Program-made: the position numbers and the translations under genes
Part shown: piece by piece, positions 1-7,502 of the stretch
Layout: the number at the start of each line of letters is the position of its first letter
Numbering within the stretch: position 1 is the stretch's first letter
Assembly: GCA_946187555.1 (NCBI GenBank)
Contig: CAMHQP010000014.1
Coordinates: forward strand, 1-34,160
Direction of reading: 5' to 3'
DNA from: an uncultured Bacteroidales bacterium
GTDB lineage: Bacteria; Bacteroidota; Bacteroidia; Bacteroidales; Paludibacteraceae
Length of the DNA stretch: 34,160 bases
Notes under the pieces: generated by a model
Databases searched by the model: none
What the model saw: the letters and a program-made list of their open reading frames with translations, nothing else
Told to the model about the DNA's origin: nothing

Positions 1-2
1 TC

Positions 3-800
3 TGGATCTTTGTCTATGACAAACCGACCGAGAGCAAGCATGTGAACGAGGCGGAACTTGAGTATATTCATCAGGACGAGAAAGAAGCTCCGAAAGAGGA
101 GGTGAAAGAAGAAAAACAGATGTCGTTTGCTGAGGCTTTCAAGCACAAACAGACTTGGTCGTTTGCGTTTGGTAAGTTCATGACCGATGGCGTTTGGTGG
201 TTCTTCCTCTTCTGGGCTCCGGCTTATTTCCAGGATCAGTTTGGTATCAAGGCTTCTGATCCGCAGGGTATCGCGTTGATCTTCACGCTCTATGCGATCG
301 TGACCGTGGTCTCGTTGTTCGGTGGTTACCTACCGAAGATCTTCGTGGAGAAGAAAGGTATGGAACCGTATGCCGGTCGTATGCGTGCGATGTTGATCTT
401 CGCGTTCTTCCCGATCTTCGCGTTGTTTGCTCAACCGCTCGGTGGTATCTATGGCCCTTGGGCAGTAGCCATCATCATCGGTATCGTCGGTGCAGCCCAC
501 CAGAGTTGGAGTGCTAATATCTTCTCTACTACGGGTGATATGTTCCCGAAATCAGCGGTGGCTACCATCACCGGTATCGGAGCGATGGCAGGTGGTGTAG
601 GTTCGTTCTTGATCAACAAAGGTTCGGGTATGCTCTTTACCCACGCTGACGAGATGGGCGAAGCCTTCCAGTTCATGGGCTTCAGCGGTAAGCCGGCAGG
701 TTATATGATTATCTTCTGCATCTGCGCCGTAGCTTATCTGATTGGTTGGACGGTAATGAAAACTTTAGTACCGAAGTACAGTCCTGTAGTTGTTAAATAA
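3..800 (+). CDS. MFS transporter (hexuronate/ExuT-like), 3' part only; 5' end lies outside the window
   Basis: Frame open from base 3 (WIFVYDKPTESKHVNEAELEYI...) through the listed ORF; multiple hydrophobic helices; MFS-like C-terminal half. Confidence 0.8.
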   Translation, partial: WIFVYDKPTESKHVNEAELEYIHQDEKEAPKEEVKEEKQMSFAEAFKHKQTWSFAFGKFMTDGVWWFFLFWAPAYFQDQFGIKASDPQGIALIFTLYAIVTVVSLFGGYLPKIFVEKKGMEPYAGRMRAMLIFAFFPIFALFAQPLGGIYGPWAVAIIIGIVGAAHQSWSANIFSTTGDMFPKSAVATITGIGAMAGGVGSFLINKGSGMLFTHADEMGEAFQFMGFSGKPAGYMIIFCICAVAYLIGWTVMKTLVPKYSPVVVK

Positions 801-811
801 TTGTAAAGAAT

Positions 812-1003
812 ATGGCTGAGAAAAAATTAATGCGCAGTGCCAATAAGATGTTGGCGGGCGTATGTGCAGGTATGGCTGAGTATTGGGATGTAGATCCGAC
901 TGTAGTACGCGTAGTGTACGCAGCGCTGACCGTGTTCAGTGCCGGTTTTCCGGGCATACTGCTCTATATCATCATGGCTCTGTTGATGCCTCAGGCTGAG
1001 TAA
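812..1003 (+). CDS. PspC domain protein (63 aa)
   Basis: MRSANKMLAGVCAGMAEYWDVDPTVVRVVYAALTVFSAG...LLYIIMALLMP is a typical PspC motif. Confidence 0.85.
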   Translation: MAEKKLMRSANKMLAGVCAGMAEYWDVDPTVVRVVYAALTVFSAGFPGILLYIIMALLMPQAE

Positions 1004-1896
1004 TTGACCAGAACTAAAGCGGTCATTGCTTCAACAACGGGCACGGCGCGAGTGGCAACACACGCGTCGTGTCTTCCTTTTATACCGGCCTTGGGCGTAG
1101 AAGGGGTCGGTTTGAAGACACAGCGGAACACTATGTCCGTGCCATCAGAGATACCACCGGCGATGCCGCCGGAGATGTGGTTTATGGCTGAACCCGGTTG
1201 AGTCACTCCACTAAAACCGGTACCGTACTCAAAGCCTTTGCAGGCGTTGATGCTCATCATGGCGAAGGCGAGATGTGCCTGCAGTTTGTCGAAGATCGGT
1301 TCTCCTGTTCCGGCCGGCAGACCGTTGATGCGACATTCGATGATACCACCGATCGAGTCACCGTCTTTTTGGTAGGCGGCAATCGTGTCTGGAAATTTAG
1401 CCGGGTCGGTCTCTGCACCTACTTGTATCAATTCCGCATGGATGCGGATGCCTTTGGCTGCCAGTTCTTGTTTAGCTATCGAACCCGCCACTACTCGTGC
1501 GGCTGTCTCGCGTGCCGAAGCTCTGCCTCCACCGCGATAATCGCGAATGCCGTATTTGATTTCATAGACCTTATCGGCATGTCCGACGCGATAGGTGTGC
1601 TTGAGGTATTCGTAGTCTTCCGGTCGCGCATCTTTGTTACGAATGATAAAAGCGATAGGCGTACCGAGTGTCACACCATCCAGTACACCACTGAGCCACT
1701 CGATTTTGTCGGGTTCGTGCTGCGCACGAGTAGAAGCTCCTACTATGCCTTTCCCGGCACGGCGCGCTAACTCCTCGCGGATCATATCGAAGTCGATATG
1801 CAGCCCTGAAGGAACACCATCCAACACGCCACCGATAGCCGCGCCGTGCGACTCACCGAAGCTCGTAAAAGTCCATTTTTCGCCAAATACATTCAT
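991..1896 (-). CDS. aroC: Chorismate synthase (compact, about 301 aa from the ATG at 1896)
   Basis: FGESHG, GHADKVYEIKYGIRDYRGGGRASARETAARV, MSINACKGFEYG, GGIAGGISDG, KGRHDACVATRAVPVVEAM; the start MNVFGEKW fits better than the listed 1959 start. Confidence 0.93.
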   Translation of the reverse strand: MNVFGEKWTFTSFGESHGAAIGGVLDGVPSGLHIDFDMIREELARRAGKGIVGASTRAQHEPDKIEWLSGVLDGVTLGTPIAFIIRNKDARPEDYEYLKHTYRVGHADKVYEIKYGIRDYRGGGRASARETAARVVAGSIAKQELAAKGIRIHAELIQVGAETDPAKFPDTIAAYQKDGDSIGGIIECRINGLPAGTGEPIFDKLQAHLAFAMMSINACKGFEYGTGFSGVTQPGSAINHISGGIAGGISDGTDIVFRCVFKPTPSTPKAGIKGRHDACVATRAVPVVEAMTALVLVNYSA

Positions 1897-1905
1897 AACT
1901 GGCCA

Positions 1906-1953
1906 CAAAATTACTAAAATGTTTGCATATATGCAAAAAAAATTGTAACTTTG
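1906..1953. promoter_or_regulatory. Bidirectional promoter: palindrome TTTGCATATATGCAAA (1922-1937) with TAnnTTTG on both strands
   Basis: Plus -7 TAACTTTG 1946-1953; minus -7 TAATTTTG (CAAAATTA 1906-1913); each is 9 nt from the 14-bp palindrome core 1923-1936. Confidence 0.8.
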
Positions 1954-1971
1954 CGCCAAATTTATGTAAAA

Positions 1972-3045
1972 ATGAGAAAAGTTTTAAGTATATTCACTTT
2001 GTTGGTAACGATTGCAGCCTATGCGCAGCAGTTGCCGGACAGTCATTTCGAGAACTGGACGGATAAGTTCAAAAATGATGTACAATTGGCTCAATGGCAT
2101 GGAAGTAATGTCACTCAGGTGGGGTTGAAGTTTACGTTTATGCTCCAAAAACCGGGTCGTACCGGCTATTGTGCTTATGTGGCTGACCAATTGGTAGGTG
2201 CTCCTAAGTTAGGTATCGCGGCTGTTGGCCCCGGTTACGTAAGTCTGGGGCAACCGTGGCAGTACCTCAAGGGTTTGAGCGTGAAGAGCGCCACTGCCGG
2301 TACAGAAGGAGGTATCGCTTGGAAATATCGTCCGGACACGATGAGTGTATGGATTAAGCGTGAAGGCCCTGAAACGGATAAAGAGGACTTCCATTTGCTA
2401 TATTACTCATGGATAGGAACGGCGAAGAGTTCGCAGTATAAGAACAAAGCAGGTGGTTGTACGAGTACGGAGCGCATCAATGAGGAATCGGATATCCGTT
2501 CGGCTACGGATGGTAACGAGTGCGGTATTGACCAACCGGTGAAGCAAGTGGCAGAAGGTTGGTATCGTGCACGGGCAAAGTATAACGAGTGGACGCAGAT
2601 CAAAGTGCCTATCTTCTATAAGAACGATGGGCGACCGACGATGTGTAACGTTATTTTCTCGGCGGGTAACTATCCCGCTTTCCGTGCGAACGATGGTTTG
2701 TACGACGGCAACGCGCTTTATGTCGATGATGTAGAGCTGATTTATTCGTCGCGCATTGATAAGTTGACCATCAACGGCAAGGAATGGAAGGAGTTTAACC
2801 CGAATACAGACAAGGTTCAGACCTATAAATTGCCGGCTAACGGAGAAGTGAAGATTGCCGGTTACCGCGGCATCGGAACGCTGACCAATATCAAAGGTGA
2901 GAAGGCGCGTTTCAACGGTCGTAAGTTAGACGGTCAGGAGATGACTATCGTGCCCGGTGAGGTGAACGGCAAGCCGTGGGTCATTACCGTCAAGGCAGAG
3001 GACGGCAGTTCGACGCATGTATATAAAATAAAGATTGTAGCTTGA
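1972..3045 (+). CDS. Secreted PCMD-like (putative carbohydrate metabolism domain) protein
   Basis: Signal peptide MRKVLSIFTLLVTIAAYAQ; LPDSHFENW start and C-terminal DUF-type beta domain resemble Bacteroidales PCMD proteins; start downstream of TAACTTTG. Confidence 0.6.
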   Translation: MRKVLSIFTLLVTIAAYAQQLPDSHFENWTDKFKNDVQLAQWHGSNVTQVGLKFTFMLQKPGRTGYCAYVADQLVGAPKLGIAAVGPGYVSLGQPWQYLKGLSVKSATAGTEGGIAWKYRPDTMSVWIKREGPETDKEDFHLLYYSWIGTAKSSQYKNKAGGCTSTERINEESDIRSATDGNECGIDQPVKQVAEGWYRARAKYNEWTQIKVPIFYKNDGRPTMCNVIFSAGNYPAFRANDGLYDGNALYVDDVELIYSSRIDKLTINGKEWKEFNPNTDKVQTYKLPANGEVKIAGYRGIGTLTNIKGEKARFNGRKLDGQEMTIVPGEVNGKPWVITVKAEDGSSTHVYKIKIVA

Positions 3046-4238
3046 TTAGTTTAGAATTACATAGTATCGACATCGTGCTGATGAGTGCATTGGTGGTGCT
3101 CTTCCTGGGGCAACTCTATTTCTATGCCCGTTACATGGATGCGCCGGCGCGTAAGATGCGGCACGATAAGAAGTCGGAAGGGATAGAACCCTTAACGATC
3201 GAGGGAATGCCGGGTGTGTCGGTGGTGCTCTGTGCGCATAATGAGAGTTATAACCTGTCCAATTACCTGCAGGCTTTGTTGACGCAGGACTGGCCGGAAT
3301 ACGAGGTGATTGTAGTGGACGATGGCTCGGAAGATGACACGCGAGCGGTGGTGGAGAGTTATATGGTTCGTGACCCGCGTCTGCACATGACGTTTGTGCC
3401 CTACGGTGCACGAGTAGGTTCGACTAAGAAACTGGCGCTTACCTTGGCAGCCAAAGCGGCGCAGTACGACTATCTGCTTCTGACGGATGCAGACTGCGTG
3501 CCGGAGAGCAACCGGTGGATACGCGAGATGATGCGCGGGTTTGGAGGGAACAAAGATATCGTGTTGGGCTTCAGCCCTTATTTTGCAGAGAAAGGACATA
3601 TCAACCGCCTCGTGCGTTACGATACCCTTTTCAATGGTCTCCACTACCTGGGCGCAGCGCTTTGCGGGCATCCGTATATGGGTGTGGGGCGTAACTTGGC
3701 CTATCGTAAGGAGTTCTTCTTTGAGGCCGGCGGTTTCACGCATTTGATGACGAGTCGTGCAGGAGATGATGACCTGTTTGTTAATCGCGTGGCTACCAAA
3801 AAGAACACGGCGGTGGTCTTGAGTCGGGATAGTTATACTTGGTCGGTAGCGAAGAAAACGATGAAAGAGTGGTGGCAGCAGAAACGGCGTCATGTATCTG
3901 TCTCGCCGTCCTATCGCGAGAGCACGAAGTTCCGTCTGGCTTTAGAACCCCTGACGCGCGGACTCTTCTATGCACTCGTCTTGGCGATGCTCGTCCTCTA
4001 TTTCCCGCAGATACAAATATGTCCGTTTATGATGAGTCCGATAGCCATCCCGTTCCTGGCGGCGATAGGTCTGTTCCTTTTACGTTGGTGGATTCAGACA
4101 GGCATCATCAATGCTGCGGCGCATAAGATGAGAGTAAAACGATTCAGTACATGGAGCGTGTTATGGTTCGACATCGCCTTACCGCTCGTGAACCTCTACA
4201 TGCTGATAGTACCCCAAAGAAAGAACAATAAATGGTAA
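3042..4238 (+). CDS. Family 2 glycosyltransferase, membrane-associated, full length
   Basis: VSVVLCAHNESYNLSNYL, VIVVDDGSEDDT, LLLTDADCVPES, GDDDLFV, QQKRRH, C-terminal TM helices; TTG start overlaps previous stop. Confidence 0.88.
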   Translation: MISLELHSIDIVLMSALVVLFLGQLYFYARYMDAPARKMRHDKKSEGIEPLTIEGMPGVSVVLCAHNESYNLSNYLQALLTQDWPEYEVIVVDDGSEDDTRAVVESYMVRDPRLHMTFVPYGARVGSTKKLALTLAAKAAQYDYLLLTDADCVPESNRWIREMMRGFGGNKDIVLGFSPYFAEKGHINRLVRYDTLFNGLHYLGAALCGHPYMGVGRNLAYRKEFFFEAGGFTHLMTSRAGDDDLFVNRVATKKNTAVVLSRDSYTWSVAKKTMKEWWQQKRRHVSVSPSYRESTKFRLALEPLTRGLFYALVLAMLVLYFPQIQICPFMMSPIAIPFLAAIGLFLLRWWIQTGIINAAAHKMRVKRFSTWSVLWFDIALPLVNLYMLIVPQRKNNKW

Positions 4239-4553
4239 ATGAATATGAGTGAACAGAAACAATTGAAGATTAACATCGCTCCTGACAAAGCACAGGGCGT
4301 GTTCGCAAACTTAGCGCTTATCGCGCATACTCCTACGGAGTTTGTATTGGATTTCGCACAACTGATGCCGGGCGTTCCGCAGGCCAATGTGGTGGCCCGT
4401 GTAGTCGTAACGCCGGATCAGGCAAAGAAGATCCTCGGTGCGCTCCAGAATAATATCGGTCAGTACGAGCAGAAGTTCGGTACGATCCAACCGATTGGTG
4501 GTCCCGTTCCGGGCAGTACGCTACCTTTGACCTTCACCGGCGGTGAAGCGTGA
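4239..4553 (+). CDS. DUF3467 domain protein
   Basis: FANLALIAHTPTEFVLDFAQLMPGVPQANVVARVVVTPDQAKKILGALQNNI is characteristic. Confidence 0.85.
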   Translation: MNMSEQKQLKINIAPDKAQGVFANLALIAHTPTEFVLDFAQLMPGVPQANVVARVVVTPDQAKKILGALQNNIGQYEQKFGTIQPIGGPVPGSTLPLTFTGGEA

Positions 4554-4559
4554 CGCTTC
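4532..4559 (+). other. Two overlapping, mutually exclusive inverted repeats spanning the DUF3467 stop codon
   Basis: cttcaccg-g-cggtgaag (4532-4548) and gaagcg-TGA-cgcttc (4545-4559); they share gaag at 4545-4548. Confidence 0.6.
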
Positions 4560-4570
4560 GCGTATTGGAT

Positions 4571-4612
4571 AGTTGAAATTTGACATTTGATATTTGATAT
4601 TTTAAATTATAA
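4571..4612 (+). repeat. Degenerate heptamer array AGTTGAA/ATTTGAC/ATTTGAT/ATTTGAT/ATTTTAA/ATTATAA
   Basis: Read directly; six consecutive 7-nt units in one register in the DUF3467-phosphorylase gap. Confidence 0.75.
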
Positions 4613-4617
4613 ATACT

Positions 4618-5493
4618 ATGAAACATTTCCCAGCTTCGCAGTTAATCATCAACGCCGATGGTTCTGCATTCCATTTGCATCTCAAACCGGAGTTCTTGGC
4701 TGACAAAATCATCCTTGTTGGTGACCAAGACCGCGTGAACATGGTAGCTTCCTTCTTTGACGAGGGTTCTATCGAGTGTGACGTTCAGTCCCGTGAGTTC
4801 CACACGATAACCGGTAAGTTCCAAGGCAAACGTATCTCGTGTATCTCCACCGGTATCGGTACAGATAACTGTGACATCGTGATGAATGAGATCGATGCAT
4901 TGGCTAATATCGACTTCAACACCCGCCAGGAGAAAGAGCATAAGCGTGTGCTTGATATCGTACGTATCGGTACGAGTGGCGCAATGCAAGAGGATATCCC
5001 TCTGGGTACCTTCCTCGTAAGCCAGAAATCGATTGGTTTCGATGGTGTACTTGCTTTCTATCATGATCGCGACAAGATCGCTGACCTCGGTTTCGAGAAA
5101 GCCTTTGTGGACTATACGGGTTACCCGAAGAAAGCGGCTGTGCCGTACGTTGTAGCTGCTAATCCCGAACTCGTAGATCGTATTGCGAAGGACGACATGA
5201 TGCGTGGTTGCACGATTGCTGCCAACGGTTTCTATGGTCCGCAAGGTCGTATACTGCGTGTGGATCTGGCTGTACCGGATATCAACGAGAAGATCACCGA
5301 TTTCCGTTACGAAGGACAGCGTGTGACGAACTATGAGATGGAAGGTAGTTGTATTGCCGGTCTGGCACTCCATATGGGACACCGCGCTATGACTGTTTGC
5401 TGCATCATCGCACAACGCAAGGTTGAGGCAGCCAACACCGATTACAAGCCGCGTATCAAAGAATTGGTTAAAACCGTACTTGAGAGACTTTGA
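4618..5493 (+). CDS. Nucleoside phosphorylase (uridine phosphorylase-like)
   Basis: ADKIILVGDQDRV, STGIGTDNCDIVMNEI, RIGTSGAMQEDIPLGTFLVS, NYEMEGSCIAGLALHMGHRAMTVCCIIAQR. Confidence 0.88.
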   Translation: MKHFPASQLIINADGSAFHLHLKPEFLADKIILVGDQDRVNMVASFFDEGSIECDVQSREFHTITGKFQGKRISCISTGIGTDNCDIVMNEIDALANIDFNTRQEKEHKRVLDIVRIGTSGAMQEDIPLGTFLVSQKSIGFDGVLAFYHDRDKIADLGFEKAFVDYTGYPKKAAVPYVVAANPELVDRIAKDDMMRGCTIAANGFYGPQGRILRVDLAVPDINEKITDFRYEGQRVTNYEMEGSCIAGLALHMGHRAMTVCCIIAQRKVEAANTDYKPRIKELVKTVLERL

Positions 5494-7502
5494 TGAAAAA
5501 ACAATTAGCAATCATTTTGGCAGCCGCGGGGATACTCTGCGGCTGTCAACAAAAAAAGACTTGCGAAAAGCAAGCTTTCCAATACAACGTGGATAAATTC
5601 TATGATTTGGAGATTCTCCGCTATGATGTACCGGAGTTTGACAGTTTGACCCTGCAGCAGAAATCACTCTTGTACTGCTTGAGTGAAGCTGCTTTGTGGG
5701 GACGTGACATCCTTTTCGACCAGAACGGTCGTTACAACCTCCGTATCCGTCGGGCGTGCGAGGAACTGTACCTCAACTATCCGTACGATAAGAGCGCTTC
5801 GGAGTTCGCTGCCTTTGAACGGTACCTCAAGCGTGTTTGGTTCTCCAATGGTATTCATCATCATTATTCGGAGGATAAGTTCTTGCCGGAGTTTGACCAA
5901 GAATGGTTTACCTTAGCCTGCGATGCCGCTGGTGTGGAGTATGACGATGACATCCTGCCCGTAATGTTCGATCCGACGGTCATGCCGAAGCGTACCACCG
6001 CTCAGGATGGCGTGGATCTCGTAGCTTGTTCTGCCGGTAACTACTACGGCGAAGGGGTTACCCAAGCCGAAGCGGAAGCTTGGTATGCTGCCCACAAGGA
6101 CAACTCGCCTGAACCGCTCTGGATTGGTCTCAACTCCCAACTCGTCAAGAACGAGAACGGTGAGATAGAAGAGCGCGTCTATAAAGTAGGTGGTCTGTAT
6201 GGCGAGGCCTTGGCTCATGTCGTTTACTGGCTGCGCGAAGCGCTGAAGTACGCTGAGAATGACCAGCAACGTGAGGTCATTGAGAAGATGATTGCCTTCA
6301 ATGAGACAGGTGATCTGAAGCTCTTCAACGAGTATTGCATCGCGTGGGTGAAGGACCTCGACAGCCGCGTGGACTTCGTCAACGGATTCACGGAGACCTA
6401 TTCCGATCCGCTCGGTATAACCGGTACATGGGAGTCGATGGTTAATTTCAAAGACCTGGCGGCTACTCATCGCACCCAACTTATCTCCGACAACGCACAA
6501 TGGTTCGAAGACCACTCGACGACCGATCCTAAATACAAAAAAGAAGAAGTCAAAGGTGTGACTGCCAAGGTCATTACGGCGGCTATCCTCGCCGGTGATT
6601 GCTATCCCGCCACGCCGATCGGTATCAACCTGCCGAACGCCAACTGGATCCGCAAAGAGTATGGTTCGAAGTCTGTCACCATTGACAACCTCATGCACGC
6701 GTACAACGAGGCAGCCAAAGGCAACGGTTTCAACGAAGAGTTTATGATCGACGATGAGATTCGTGCAATCTACGAGCAATACGGTGCCCTCTGCGGTGAC
6801 CTGCATACTGATTTGCACGAGTGCGTTGGCCACGGTAGCGGCAAACTGATGCCGGGTGTGAGCAAAGATGCCCTCAAGGAGCATGCCTCGACCATCGAAG
6901 AGGCACGTGCCGATTTGTTTGGTCTGTATTATCTGGCTGATCCGAAACTTGTGGAACTTGGCCTGCTGCCGAATATGGAAGCGTACAAAGCCGGTTTCTA
7001 TCAGCAGATGATGAACGGTCTTATGACCCAACTCGTGCGTATAGAACCGGGTAAGGACATCGAGGAAGCGCACATGCGCAACCGCCAACTCATTGCTAAC
7101 TGGTGTTATGCGCACGTCACCCCCGAGAATCCGGAGATGGAAATCATTGAGCGGGACGGCAAGCACTATTTGCAGATCAATAACTACGAAGGAGTACGTC
7201 GCCTCTATGGTGAACTGCTGGCAGAGATCCAGCGCATCACCTCCGAAGGTGACTACGCTGCCGCCAAGGAGATGGTAGAGACCTATGCGGTGAAGGTGAA
7301 CCAAGACCTCCACAAAGAGATCCTGGAACGCTATCAAAAACTCAACTTGGCTCCGTATAAAGGTTTCGTGAACCCCGTTTATTGCGTGGAGCGCAATGAA
7401 GCAGGTGAGATCACGGATGTGAAACTGGATTTCACAGAGGGGTATATTGAGCAACACCTGCGTTATAGCCGCGACTATAGTCCGCTACCGAGTGTCAATT
7501 AA
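5493..7502 (+). CDS. Dipeptidyl peptidase III (M49), lipoprotein
   Basis: Lipobox ILAAAGILCGCQ; zinc motif HECVGHGSGKL with downstream EEARADLFGLYYL. Confidence 0.9.
   Translation: MKKQLAIILAAAGILCGCQQKKTCEKQAFQYNVDKFYDLEILRYDVPEFDSLTLQQKSLLYCLSEAALWGRDILFDQNGRYNLRIRRACEELYLNYPYDKSASEFAAFERYLKRVWFSNGIHHHYSEDKFLPEFDQEWFTLACDAAGVEYDDDILPVMFDPTVMPKRTTAQDGVDLVACSAGNYYGEGVTQAEAEAWYAAHKDNSPEPLWIGLNSQLVKNENGEIEERVYKVGGLYGEALAHVVYWLREALKYAENDQQREVIEKMIAFNETGDLKLFNEYCIAWVKDLDSRVDFVNGFTETYSDPLGITGTWESMVNFKDLAATHRTQLISDNAQWFEDHSTTDPKYKKEEVKGVTAKVITAAILAGDCYPATPIGINLPNANWIRKEYGSKSVTIDNLMHAYNEAAKGNGFNEEFMIDDEIRAIYEQYGALCGDLHTDLHECVGHGSGKLMPGVSKDALKEHASTIEEARADLFGLYYLADPKLVELGLLPNMEAYKAGFYQQMMNGLMTQLVRIEPGKDIEEAHMRNRQLIANWCYAHVTPENPEMEIIERDGKHYLQINNYEGVRRLYGELLAEIQRITSEGDYAAAKEMVETYAVKVNQDLHKEILERYQKLNLAPYKGFVNPVYCVERNEAGEITDVKLDFTEGYIEQHLRYSRDYSPLPSVN

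Noticed and set aside
1634-1948. Plus-strand ORFs opposite aroC (1198-1770, 1634-1948)
   Set aside because: aroC is certain on the minus strand; these overlap it completely and lack features.
5913-7457. 514-aa minus-strand ORF opposite DPP III
   Set aside because: DPP III has clear family motifs on the plus strand; the antisense frame is open through codon bias and its translation shows no recognisable domain.
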